This document shows positions 43,336-52,695 of a stretch of 54,534 bases of DNA, piece after piece. Every line of letters starts with the position of its first letter. The first letter of the stretch is position 1. The translations under genes were made by a program, and so were the position numbers. Below the pieces are notes generated by a model that made no database searches, had not been told where the DNA came from, and was given only the letters and a program-made list of their open reading frames with translations. This DNA comes from Thermoplasmatota archaeon (lineage in GTDB: Archaea > Thermoplasmatota > E2 > DHVEG-1). The stretch covers positions 1 to 54,534 of the forward strand of contig JAFGFQ010000084.1 in NCBI GenBank assembly GCA_016930995.1, in the 5' to 3' direction.

Positions 43336-44670
43336 TCACGGGAGTAATATCTGAATATCCATCACATTTGTCCCGGTCGGACCGGTTTGAAGCATATCTC
43401 CTAATGAATGGAAAAAACGATACGAGTCGTTTTCCTTGAGCAGGCGAGATGGATGCAGATTCTGTTGCATCGCACGGGCAAGCGTGTTGCCATCAGCAAG
43501 AGCACCAGCGGCCCTGCTTGTCCCATCAATCCCATCCGTCGCAAACGATGCAATGACCATGTCACTGCCAGCAATCTCCTTGACACAACCAAGAACCAAC
43601 TCCTGATTCCGACCCCCCACCCCAGTCCCGTGTATCGTGACAGTCGGTTCACCACCGCTGATAAACGCAGTAGTCCTACTCAAAGGGCTTTGTCGGACTC
43701 TCTCTACCAAATAATTACCAAGGAACCTTGCTTCCCCGGTCAAGGAGGTAGTCAGTATCTGTGCCTCGTACCCGAGCTCTTTTGCCTTCTGTAGCGCACC
43801 CTGACAGGCACGTTCATTATTCACGATGATAAAATGAAAGACCGTATCAAACGCAGGATCTCCCTCCTTCAGGGTCTCAGGAACAGCTCCGGTTAACCCT
43901 CTATCGATAAGAGCACGGACTGACGAGGGAACGACCCCCCACAGATGATAGCGATGTAAAACATCTCTGGCAGTGGAAAAAGAAGTAGGATCAGGTGAGG
44001 TAGGACCCGACGCGATCGATGAAACCGGGTCATGCACGACATCAGAGATGATCAAAGAAATCATCACTGCCTTTGTGTGCTTGACAAGCAGCCCCCCCTT
44101 GACCAAGGAGAGATGTTTACGGATACAGTTGATCTCATCAATCGTCGCCCCGGAACGTAATAAAAGATCGATCGTCTTTTGAAGGTCAGCTAAGGGAACC
44201 CGAGGCTTGCAGAACAAAGACGACCCACCACCAGAGATCACTGCAATCACACAGTCCTTCTCAGTCGCTTGATGAAGGACCTCAAGGATCCTTTCTGCTC
44301 CATCCACGCTGTGTTCATCCGGGAGAGGATGGCCGCCGTGTACAACAGTGATGTATGAATGGGAAAGTGCTGCTCTTTGATCATTGGTGATCACCACACC
44401 TCTTTTGATTGGCACCGCATCACAGACTGCTTCTGCCATCCCTACCGATGCTTTCCCAAAACCAATGAGATACAATCGGTCAAAGGAAGAAAGATCGATA
44501 ACCTCTGAGGGAAAAACCATCTGCGAACCAACAAACACATCACGGACAACACGAGAGGGATGCACCGCTTCAAGTGCACTTGAAAGCATCGCAAGAACAT
44601 CCCTTCGTTTCTGCTTTAGAAGCGGTGTTGCACCGTTCAGCACCAACTCATCATAATTCTTAAACAACAT
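43336..44670 (-). CDS. gck: Glycerate 2-kinase (MOFRL family)
   Basis: A 444-residue glycerate kinase of the MOFRL type, making 2-phosphoglycerate from glycerate and ATP. GFGKASVGMAEAV (about 71-83), VISGGGSSLFCKPR, CIRKHLSLVKGG, and ISGGEPTVTIHGTGVGGRNQELVLG in the C-terminal domain are typical. It sits 12 bases after SRP54 and is probably transcribed with it, without a functional link. It could feed glycerate or sugar acids into lower glycolysis. Confidence 0.93.
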   Translation of the reverse strand: MLFKNYDELVLNGATPLLKQKRRDVLAMLSSALEAVHPSRVVRDVFVGSQMVFPSEVIDLSSFDRLYLIGFGKASVGMAEAVCDAVPIKRGVVITNDQRAALSHSYITVVHGGHPLPDEHSVDGAERILEVLHQATEKDCVIAVISGGGSSLFCKPRVPLADLQKTIDLLLRSGATIDEINCIRKHLSLVKGGLLVKHTKAVMISLIISDVVHDPVSSIASGPTSPDPTSFSTARDVLHRYHLWGVVPSSVRALIDRGLTGAVPETLKEGDPAFDTVFHFIIVNNERACQGALQKAKELGYEAQILTTSLTGEARFLGNYLVERVRQSPLSRTTAFISGGEPTVTIHGTGVGGRNQELVLGCVKEIAGSDMVIASFATDGIDGTSRAAGALADGNTLARAMQQNLHPSRLLKENDSYRFFHSLGDMLQTGPTGTNVMDIQILLP

Positions 44671-44682
44671 AGCGTACAGAAA

Positions 44683-47600
44683 CTACTTCCCAAAATCAAG
44701 CTGCCGCATGAGGTTCCGACGCATCTTCCGATCACTGGAAAATCCTTTCATCATGCGTTTGGTCATGTTATAATATTTCAAGACTTCCTTGACATCCTTA
44801 TGCTCCACACCAGCACCCTTGGCGATCCGCCGGATCCTTGATGCTTGAATACACTCCGGGTTCTCCCGTTCCTCATGGGTCATGGAATCCATGATAATCC
44901 GGAATTTTTTCAGCTTATCCTGCGTCTCATCCATATCGACTTTCTTTAACTTCCCTGACATACCACCAGGCAGCATTTCAGCGATCTTTGACAGAGGACC
45001 CATCCCGGAGATCATATTCATCTGCTCGTACATGTCATTGAGGTTGAATTTCCCAGACATGAGCTTTCTTGCGGTTTTTTCTGCATCTTTTCCCTGCATG
45101 CTTTCTTCGGCTCGTTCCAGTAACGATTTGAGATCGCCCATGCCAAGCAGCCGTGAGATAAAACCAGAGGGATCAAACTTCTCAAAATCAGCGGAATGTT
45201 CACCGGTTCCAACAAAAACAATCGGGGCACCGACTTCAGAAGCTGCACTCAGCGCGCCCCCACCTTTCGCGGTTCCATCCAGTTTCGTTAATACGATACC
45301 GGTTATGCCGATTGCGTCATTGAAGGCTTTGGCTTGCGGACCGGCCTGCTGGCCCATCGCTGCATCCATGACCAGCAGCTTCTCGTCTGGTTTAATCGCC
45401 TTAAAGATATCCTTCATCTCAGAAATCAACTCATCCTCAAGCTTATGGCGTCCCGAGGTATCAACAATAATCACATCAGCGACCCTCTTGAACTTATCAA
45501 GACCTTCTTTGATTACCCGTACAGCATTTTTCTCAGATTTATCTCCATAAAAGGGAACCTCGACCTGTTCAGAGATTTGCTTAAGCTGTTCAAAAGCAGC
45601 AGGTCGATGGACATCCCCTGCGATCAACACAGGTCGTAATCCTTTTCGTTTAAAATAGGTGGCTAACTTCCCGCAACTCGTTGTGTTATGTACAATGATA
45701 CCATCTGCACAAAAACTATGGTTATCTTCTACCGTTAAATCATACACAAACTCAGGAGAAGCAACACGATTAATCGTTTTAACTTTAATCCAACAGACAT
45801 CAGCATCAATTAAATTTTTTATGAAAAATAATGCATGATCCTTATTAAATTCCTTGCATCGTTTTAAAAATCGTTCTCCTTGTTCGGTCAGACACATTGT
45901 ATTATCATCTTTTTTGATGAGATGTATTGCACTAAAATAATAGAGAACGGCATTGACTTTCCCTCGATTATAATACTGATATGGATTTTTTTGTTCTGAG
46001 AAAAGATCTAAAAATTTAGCCATATCAACTTGTTTTTTCCAGCTATAAAAATCATATAATTTTGCAAGGGACTCTCGGGAGATTCTCCCATTTTTTTCGT
46101 AAATCCCATAACTTGAACATGCATTCTGAACGTCTCCTATTGAAAACCCTAATGAGGTACGAAGGTCCTTTAAGAGCGATCCTAACGGAATCATATCTTC
46201 CTTACCGCATCCTTGACTATTTCCCATTCGAGAAAACTCTGACAATCGCTCTTTTTTTCTTTTTATTAGAGACCCGATGATATCAGAAAACATCTCGGCG
46301 TAGCGTGCTTCTATAGATAGCTTCCAATAAGACTTTGAATTGACCTTTTTTGTTGAAATGCACGATAAAATACCGAATCGTTGCAACAAGACATGAATCT
46401 GTTTTATTAATGGCTTACTTTCTGAAGTAACTTCAATATTTCGATAGGTCTTGCATACAGAACCATCACAATCAAAATACGATTGTAAAAATCTTGCGAT
46501 GACATTGTCTGGCGCTGTCATAAACCATGCTGGAATCATTAATTGGGTTCCTTTTTTTCCTCGAGAAATTCCAAAGATTGTGGTAACTATTTCTGTTAAC
46601 GTATTCGATGCTAGAGAAATACGAAAAACTTTGCTTCGTTTATCCTTTAAAACTGATGGTCTTAGAGAAAAGAGAGAGTCTGAAAGTTCTTGTACTCGCT
46701 CGATCACCTCTGGGTCTGCAGTAAAAATTTGGACATCATCTGAAGTGACGTGCCCATCACCAATCACATAGCCAATGAATTCTGCTAATTCAGGGGTTAA
46801 ATATCGAGGGAAATTTATCCATTTTCTTGATTTCATTAATTTGATCTTTAAAAAACTCTCTGTTAGCACATGCTCATCTATAAAAGAAATGGGGAGAATA
46901 CCTTTCTTAAGATGTGATGTAAATTTGCAATAATTCCTCTTGATTCCAAATTCTTTCATAGCAGTTTTAATAGTCGGACATTTTGAATAAAGTAAAGATT
47001 TCGCAATTTGAGGAGAAATATGTACATTCAAGTCCGATTTTTTAAAATCGGTAAAAAAATCATGGTTCTGCCCATCAACCGAATATTTTTTAGGTGTCGC
47101 AATGTAATCTTCTAAATGCAACTGATCTGCCCTGACTTGAAGGAGATTCCCATTCCTCAGAACGAAGAAAGGATGTTCTGGAGTAACCTGCACTGAAAAG
47201 TCGTTTCCTGCATCAAGAGACACGCGGAAAAGCTCTTTACCAGATAATTTCCAGAGGTGAGTGACTTTTTTATTTTCAATTTTTAATGATGAGGAATTAA
47301 AAGATGGTACAAAGAGATGTTCTTTTGAAACATCAATAATGGTGCCATCATCTAACTGCGTCTCCGGTACATGTTCTTTGTAACGGGAATAAAGTTGGTG
47401 TGCTTTGATATTTTCTCCCGATCCTAAAAGGATGTCGCTGTCTCCATGAACGCATTTCCCTTGACCGTACAACCCGACCATCATGATGACCTGTTTTTTG
47501 ATGGCAAGCTCCCGAGAAGCTCCAACAATGCGAACCAATTCATCATAGACAATATGAATAACATGTTCCCGGTTCGTCATCCCAGACGGGGGTTTTTCCT

Positions 47601-47784
47601 CAAGTGCACGTTGTTCTATTTTTTTCGAAAGCTCAAGAACAAGTTTGACATTGACATCTGATTGTAACAAAGCTCGTTGAATATCACGAACGACTTCTTT
47701 TATAAGCTGTGCATCGACATGGACAGCGTTCGCAATTTTCTTAATCGTACGTTTTAACGAATCTCCAAGATTATCAAGAACCAT
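44683..47784 (-). CDS. srp54: Signal recognition particle SRP54, intein-containing
   Basis: SRP54 binds signal sequences and SRP RNA and is a GTPase. The 1033-residue precursor is split by a 590-residue intein (residues 111-700); the spliced product would be 443 residues, the normal family length. Exteins: N domain (1-90), the G domain with P-loop GLYGQGK/TTSCGK (the intein lies between K and T), DTSGRH, TKLDGTAKGGG; the M domain (SGKFNLNDMYEQMNMISGMGPL, SRIRRIAKGAGV). The GTPase cannot work until the intein is removed. The ATG at 47784 follows a TATA-like TTTTAAT. Confidence 0.95.
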   Translation of the reverse strand: MVLDNLGDSLKRTIKKIANAVHVDAQLIKEVVRDIQRALLQSDVNVKLVLELSKKIEQRALEEKPPSGMTNREHVIHIVYDELVRIVGASRELAIKKQVIMMVGLYGQGKCVHGDSDILLGSGENIKAHQLYSRYKEHVPETQLDDGTIIDVSKEHLFVPSFNSSSLKIENKKVTHLWKLSGKELFRVSLDAGNDFSVQVTPEHPFFVLRNGNLLQVRADQLHLEDYIATPKKYSVDGQNHDFFTDFKKSDLNVHISPQIAKSLLYSKCPTIKTAMKEFGIKRNYCKFTSHLKKGILPISFIDEHVLTESFLKIKLMKSRKWINFPRYLTPELAEFIGYVIGDGHVTSDDVQIFTADPEVIERVQELSDSLFSLRPSVLKDKRSKVFRISLASNTLTEIVTTIFGISRGKKGTQLMIPAWFMTAPDNVIARFLQSYFDCDGSVCKTYRNIEVTSESKPLIKQIHVLLQRFGILSCISTKKVNSKSYWKLSIEARYAEMFSDIIGSLIKRKKERLSEFSRMGNSQGCGKEDMIPLGSLLKDLRTSLGFSIGDVQNACSSYGIYEKNGRISRESLAKLYDFYSWKKQVDMAKFLDLFSEQKNPYQYYNRGKVNAVLYYFSAIHLIKKDDNTMCLTEQGERFLKRCKEFNKDHALFFIKNLIDADVCWIKVKTINRVASPEFVYDLTVEDNHSFCADGIIVHNTTSCGKLATYFKRKGLRPVLIAGDVHRPAAFEQLKQISEQVEVPFYGDKSEKNAVRVIKEGLDKFKRVADVIIVDTSGRHKLEDELISEMKDIFKAIKPDEKLLVMDAAMGQQAGPQAKAFNDAIGITGIVLTKLDGTAKGGGALSAASEVGAPIVFVGTGEHSADFEKFDPSGFISRLLGMGDLKSLLERAEESMQGKDAEKTARKLMSGKFNLNDMYEQMNMISGMGPLSKIAEMLPGGMSGKLKKVDMDETQDKLKKFRIIMDSMTHEERENPECIQASRIRRIAKGAGVEHKDVKEVLKYYNMTKRMMKGFSSDRKMRRNLMRQLDFGK
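45685..47454 (-). mobile_element. Intein with DOD homing endonuclease in SRP54
   Basis: The intein starts at Cys (CVHGDSDILLG) and ends VHN, with Thr as the first downstream extein residue. Block B has TPEHPFFV (T-x-x-H). The endonuclease has two LAGLIDADG motifs, FIGYVIGDGHV and YFDCDGSV, both with Asp. The last blocks read VYDLTVEDNHSFCADGIIVHN. All main splicing residues are seen, so splicing is probably active. Sampled base composition is about 33 percent GC, against about 47 percent in extein DNA, suggesting transfer. A 200-residue section between block E and F has wHTH-like patterns. Confidence 0.93.
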
Positions 47785-47904
47785 AGGAATCTAGTTTGTG
47801 ACAATGGAGAAGACAGATTAAAAGGTATCGTCATTTGGTTTTTCCCCAACATCTTCCGTACTTATATATACAATTATCTCTATTGTAGTACGTGAGGATG
47901 AATC

Positions 47905-50166
47905 ATGGGAAAGAAAAAGAAAGTAATTGGTGGCCTACTCATTATAATCCTTTTTGGCATGACTAGTTTGAGTGGATGTCTCCAACAACAAGGACCAAGT
48001 AGTAATCTTATCATTATTCCTTCGGTATCAACGCTTTACACTGATAATCCGAAGCAACTCATCGCATCGTATTATTCCTCAGAGGAAATCACTATCGATG
48101 CTCAACCACCGCAATATACGCTTCCCTTGGATCTCTTGGCAATCTCTAATTTGAATGATCTTGATGAGGTATTTGCTCTCAGTAATCAGCAGAAGGAGTT
48201 ATTGAGGACGAACGGGTTTTTCATTCGTGCTTTTGGGGATGAAACCGATATTGTTGAACCGTATACGTATCTGAAAAATCATGCGATCCCCATCTTTGTT
48301 ACCTCTGATACTGTGTTGCACCTTTATCATATCCTTTTTGATCAAACTTTAAAAGGAATTGAAGAGCGGGAGTTTTTTGACAGCATCCTTTCTCTGAGTA
48401 AAGCGTTCTTTGATACATCAAAAGAGGATTATGAATCATTCACGGATCCGCTCCTGAAGGAAGCAGCAAGAAGGAACGTATGCTTTTTTGGTGTCGCTTT
48501 AATGTTGTTACAAACCCCCTCGGATGATTACAACGGTTCAGAGGATATCAAGACGGTCTCCTTCTCCATCCCCGCCTATGCAAATGACAACGTGACCAAC
48601 GAACTTGCTTGTATTGAAGCATTTGAGGGCTTTGAGGTAAGCTCTATTTTCCATTATAAAGAAGATTACTCTCAATACAAACCGCGCGGTCATTACACCC
48701 AATCAGAGAAGCTGAAGCGCTACTTTAAGACCATGATGTGGTACGGACGCGTAGCGTTCTTACTTCGAGGCAGCGACATTATTAAAGAGATTGATGCAAC
48801 AATTGCGACGATTCAAGCCTGTCTTATCTCAACTAGGTTAGCGTCTCTTACGACGGATAACGAGCCTGTGAAGAGCCTCTGGGAGCAGGTCTATGCGGTC
48901 ACTGCATTCTTTGTTGGAACCGCTGATGATCTTATCCCAAGTGAGTATCTCACAAGTATCAAAACCGTGTTTGGAACAGAATTCAACGCAACAGAGTTCG
49001 TTGATGAGGCAAAAAGAATACAACTCGCAGGAGTCTTGGCGCAACTCCGAAGTCCTCAAATCTATGGTGGTACAGGCAACGTTGAAATTTCTCCACCGTT
49101 TACAAAAGAACAACTGGCTGCGGCTCTTGAGAAAACAAAAGGGATGCGGCTCATGGGTCAGCGTTTTGTACCTGATTCGTATATGTTCCAGCAGCTCGTT
49201 TTTCCGACAACCGGGTGGTTCATAGGGGATGGTACCCCATTTACCTGTGAGGCGGGTCAACGGGTCATGCCGCGGGGTCTGGACATCATGCTTATCCTTG
49301 GATCACTACGAGCCCGAGAGCATCTTGATGACGAGGGGGATACTGCGTATGAATTCTATGATCGGCAAATCGAAAACCTTTCGAAAAACTTCTCTTCGTT
49401 GAATGTCACTGAATGGAACCGAAATCTCTATTGGAGCTGGCTGTACTCCTTAAAATCACTCCTTGAAGCCTTTGATACGAGATATCCAAGTTTCATGCAA
49501 ACCAATGCATGGAGGGATAAGGAACTACAGACCGCGCTGGCCTCATGGACAGAGTTACGACATGATACGATTCTGTACGCAAAACAGTCGTATACACCAC
49601 GGGTTACGTCGATTCCTCCTGAGGAAACACCTGTTGTTGGGTATGTTGAACCTGTTCCTGAGTTTTACCAACGGATTCTTTCATTGACAACGATGACACG
49701 GACAGGTCTAGGTTCGCTTCAGATGCTCAATGAAACAGAGTCATATCGGTTCAGTAACCTTGAGACAATCTTGAATCGGTTGCTTTTAATATCAACAGCG
49801 GAACTCGAGGGAAGGACATTAAATGGCAGTGATTATGAGTTCATCCGCTCCTTTGGCGAACAGCTTGAGAAAGTCATCCTTGGCGTGAACAGTCAGGGAA
49901 AGGAAATCACGATTATTGCTGATGTCCATACCGACACGAACTCAGGGATGGTGCTTGAAGAAGCAGTCGGGTATGTTCAGCTGATACTTGTTGCATATAA
50001 ATGCCCTGATGGACAGATCATCGGGGGAGCAGGACCTGTGTTTAGTTACTATGAGTTCAAGCAATCGATGTCCGAACGATTGACCGATGAAGAATGGAAC
50101 CAGATGCTTCAGGATAACCAGCAGCCGAACGCGCCTGAGTGGACCCAAAATGTTATTGGTGAATAG
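47905..50166 (+). CDS. DUF3160 lipoprotein
   Basis: A 753-residue exported protein. The N terminus has a basic start, a hydrophobic core and a lipobox-like LSGC (about 22-25), so it is probably a lipoprotein. The body matches the DUF3160 family (FVTSDTVLHLYHILFDQTL, GQRFVPDSYMFQQLV, MPRGLDIM). The function is unknown; these proteins are frequent in peptidase-rich archaea and bacteria. It overlaps the convergent HAD gene by 14 bases. It has a ribosome site gtgagga and a TATA-like TTATATATAC at about 47862-47871. Confidence 0.85.
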   Translation: MGKKKKVIGGLLIIILFGMTSLSGCLQQQGPSSNLIIIPSVSTLYTDNPKQLIASYYSSEEITIDAQPPQYTLPLDLLAISNLNDLDEVFALSNQQKELLRTNGFFIRAFGDETDIVEPYTYLKNHAIPIFVTSDTVLHLYHILFDQTLKGIEEREFFDSILSLSKAFFDTSKEDYESFTDPLLKEAARRNVCFFGVALMLLQTPSDDYNGSEDIKTVSFSIPAYANDNVTNELACIEAFEGFEVSSIFHYKEDYSQYKPRGHYTQSEKLKRYFKTMMWYGRVAFLLRGSDIIKEIDATIATIQACLISTRLASLTTDNEPVKSLWEQVYAVTAFFVGTADDLIPSEYLTSIKTVFGTEFNATEFVDEAKRIQLAGVLAQLRSPQIYGGTGNVEISPPFTKEQLAAALEKTKGMRLMGQRFVPDSYMFQQLVFPTTGWFIGDGTPFTCEAGQRVMPRGLDIMLILGSLRAREHLDDEGDTAYEFYDRQIENLSKNFSSLNVTEWNRNLYWSWLYSLKSLLEAFDTRYPSFMQTNAWRDKELQTALASWTELRHDTILYAKQSYTPRVTSIPPEETPVVGYVEPVPEFYQRILSLTTMTRTGLGSLQMLNETESYRFSNLETILNRLLLISTAELEGRTLNGSDYEFIRSFGEQLEKVILGVNSQGKEITIIADVHTDTNSGMVLEEAVGYVQLILVAYKCPDGQIIGGAGPVFSYYEFKQSMSERLTDEEWNQMLQDNQQPNAPEWTQNVIGE

Positions 50167-50827
50167 ACGCTCGGAGATAGGATTCGAAGACCGGGATTAA
50201 TTTGCGTAAATCTTTGTCTTTGATAACAATATCAGCAGATTGAACGACACAGGAGTCCTCCGGGTTAAACGCAATTCCAAGTCCGCAGACCTCAAACATA
50301 GGGATATCAAAACAGGAATTCCCGACTGCAGCACACGCGCTGAACGGGATGTGAAGTTCCTGAGCAAGAGCCTTTATGTTCTTGTCCTTCTGCATCAACT
50401 CGACATGCAGGACTCCTTCACCAGTGAGTCTGCCATCGGACCCGACTTTGACTTCATTGGCAAAGACATAGTCAATCCCAAGGTCACCAGCGACTCTCTT
50501 GGCAAGGAGGTCAATACCCGCACTCACAATAGCGGTCTGTATCTGATGGGCGCGCAGAAAGGAGAGGCATTCTTTTACCCCGTTTATAAAAGGAATCGTA
50601 TTCATGATGTTTTGGAGGGTTGTTTTCTCTATGTGGTGACCGTCTTTTTTCCAGAGAGAGACATCTCGTCTGATGAATTCCAGGTAATCAATCTCACCAT
50701 GGAGATAGGGTAGGATAGAACGTTCGTTCGTAGTACCAAAATAGTCATGGACATACCGCCAGGAGCTCACCGTGTCAAGAAGCACACCGTCCATATCAAA
50801 AAACACAAGTGATGGTGCCGTTGTCAT
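50153..50827 (-). CDS. HAD-family phosphatase, SerB-like
   Basis: A 224-residue HAD phosphatase. FFDMDGVLLD carries the nucleophile Asp and the acid Asp, then comes AIVSAG (motif II Ser), and Lys in KVGSDGRL/KDKN, and AVGNSCFDIPMF. The last motif reads GN where SerB-type proteins have GD, so one metal-binding Asp is Asn. It resembles phosphoserine phosphatases but the substrate is not known. The ATG at 50827 gives a typical HAD start. A TATA-like GTATTTATA at 50919-50927 would put the RNA start near 50897, so an ATG at 50893 (22 extra residues) is a real alternative. Confidence 0.85.
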   Translation of the reverse strand: MTTAPSLVFFDMDGVLLDTVSSWRYVHDYFGTTNERSILPYLHGEIDYLEFIRRDVSLWKKDGHHIEKTTLQNIMNTIPFINGVKECLSFLRAHQIQTAIVSAGIDLLAKRVAGDLGIDYVFANEVKVGSDGRLTGEGVLHVELMQKDKNIKALAQELHIPFSACAAVGNSCFDIPMFEVCGLGIAFNPEDSCVVQSADIVIKDKDLRKLIPVFESYLRASIHQ

Positions 50828-51151
50828 TTTTTCTCGAATCGGTGTTGTGGTCTTGTTGGTTCGATAACAGGGATAGGTACAAATCAGTCGCATCTGAGTC
50901 GCATCAATGGACAACGTCTATAAATACATTTACTCAAATTTTTTAGTCGTATTCCTCCCTTACGAATCATAATGTATTGTCTTGTCGTAATAACTTTTCC
51001 TCTAACGAAATTTTAAAAAGCATCCACGAACTCCCAGCTAACTCTTTTGAATAGTGTATAGTTAGTTCATCTCCTTATCCGATTGATGCGTCTTAACAGG
51101 ACGAAGTAAAAATTTATTAATATCCTTCTCTACTACATATATGGGAATCGT
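50828..51151. promoter_or_regulatory. Divergent promoter region of the HAD and C25 genes
   Basis: This 324-base gap has no gene beyond the possible HAD extension. It contains the HAD TATA-like box (50919-50927, minus strand) and, for the C25 gene, TTTATTAA at 51113-51120, which is about 35 bases before the ATG at 51152 and places transcription start near 51142. The middle is AT-rich, with no clear RNA or repeat. Confidence 0.5.
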
Positions 51152-52654
51152 ATGAAGAAACGGGGTAGTATTCTTTGGAATAAAACGCTGGTTTTATTCA
51201 TCGTTGGTTGTATGTTTTTTCTTACTCCTACACTGACGTCATCAAGGATCTTTGTACAGGAAACACTCATCAAGAAAGATTCTCCTAAAACCTCTGAGGC
51301 ATCGTACTATGATCTGCTTATCATTTCACCAAAAAATTATGTCAACAGTCTCCAACCCCTCGTCACCCATAAAAACTCCCTAAACATCCGCACACGTCTA
51401 GTTACCCTTAACGAGGTATATCAGCAGATGTTTTGGTATGGTCGAGATAGACCAGAAAAAATTAAGTATTTTATAAAGACTGCCCTGGAGGACTGGGGGA
51501 TTACGTATGTTCTCTTGGTCGGTGATTTCCAGACCGTGCCCATTCGGTATGTCTACAATGCGGATAATAACACAGGCTGGAATGAACCATGTTTTATTTC
51601 TGAGTTATATTATGCGGACATCTACGATAAGAACCATAACTTTTCGAGCTGGGATACCAGCAATAATGGTATCTATGGGGAATGGTACGGGCAGACGGCA
51701 AAAGACCCTGATATTGATCTGTACCCGGATGTGTATGTGGGGCGGCTTGCTTGCATTAATGAAGCTGAGGTGCGCGTCATGGTGCGAAAGATCATCACGT
51801 ATGAGACAACTGCGTATGGGCAGACTTGGTTCAATCGATTTGTCGTCGTTGGTGGTGATACGTACCCTGAATCGCTGAATCCGAACTGGACAGGTTATGA
51901 AGGGGAAATTAATACCCTAAATGCAATAGAGAATATGTCTGGCTTTGAGCCAATACTCCTCTGGACATCAGACGGCTCTTTTTCAGGGCAAAAAGACGTC
52001 ATCCAGGCGATCAATCAAGGATGCGGGTTCTTATTATTTGAAGGCCATGCCAATCCATTCCAGTGGAGTACGCATCCCCCGAACGAGGCGCACACATGGA
52101 TTAATGGTCCAAATACGCTAACGATGAATTTGCTACGGAATAAACAGATGCTACCCGTCTGTGTCGTCGGAGGATGTCATAACAATGAATTCGATGTCAC
52201 CCCCGGGAACATCATCAAAGGGTTAAAAGAAGAAGGGTTGCGATATTTTTCCAGTGGAGGGGGTTCGTTTGGTTCGTTTTGGAAATATGGGTGGATACGG
52301 GAATGCTGGGGGTGGAAGCTCACACGAGTCAGCAAGGGCGGCTCGATTGCGACTATTGGATGCACCGGCTTGGGGATGTCAAAAGAAGATAAAGAATCCT
52401 TCAGTGGAGCCGGGGATTATCTTGAACCGACCTTCTTCCGTGAGTACGGGGTGAATGGGACACGAATCCTTGGGAAGGTATGGGGCAATACGATTACAGA
52501 TTATCTCAACCATTATCCCATTGACTGGCAGACCCAGGCGGCAAAGGATTGTGCCATTGATGCAAAAACAGTGCAACAATGGGCGTTGTTTGGGGACCCA
52601 AGTCTGAAGATCGGTGGATACTCTGCAGAAGAGCTACAAAACCTCCGAAGGTAA
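51152..52654 (+). CDS. Secreted C25 (gingipain-type) cysteine peptidase
   Basis: A 500-residue exported peptidase. The signal peptide (about 10-30) is followed almost directly by the catalytic domain (YYDLLIISPKNY), with no long propeptide as seen in the 34-kb paralogue. The catalytic pair is His in LLFEGHANP and Cys in VVGGCHNNEF. It ends FGDPSLKIGGYSAEEL, the shared C-terminal signature. The next gene is a tandem paralogue. Promoter TTTATTAA and a short leader are the same in both. Confidence 0.92.
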   Translation: MKKRGSILWNKTLVLFIVGCMFFLTPTLTSSRIFVQETLIKKDSPKTSEASYYDLLIISPKNYVNSLQPLVTHKNSLNIRTRLVTLNEVYQQMFWYGRDRPEKIKYFIKTALEDWGITYVLLVGDFQTVPIRYVYNADNNTGWNEPCFISELYYADIYDKNHNFSSWDTSNNGIYGEWYGQTAKDPDIDLYPDVYVGRLACINEAEVRVMVRKIITYETTAYGQTWFNRFVVVGGDTYPESLNPNWTGYEGEINTLNAIENMSGFEPILLWTSDGSFSGQKDVIQAINQGCGFLLFEGHANPFQWSTHPPNEAHTWINGPNTLTMNLLRNKQMLPVCVVGGCHNNEFDVTPGNIIKGLKEEGLRYFSSGGGSFGSFWKYGWIRECWGWKLTRVSKGGSIATIGCTGLGMSKEDKESFSGAGDYLEPTFFREYGVNGTRILGKVWGNTITDYLNHYPIDWQTQAAKDCAIDAKTVQQWALFGDPSLKIGGYSAEELQNLRR

Positions 52655-52695
52655 ACATTTATTAAGACTCCCGTATAGTAATAAGAGGAGTATTC

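Noticed and set aside
44882..45550. 222-residue frame opposite SRP54
   Set aside because: It is Ser/Pro-rich shadow coding opposite the well-matched G and M domains of SRP54.
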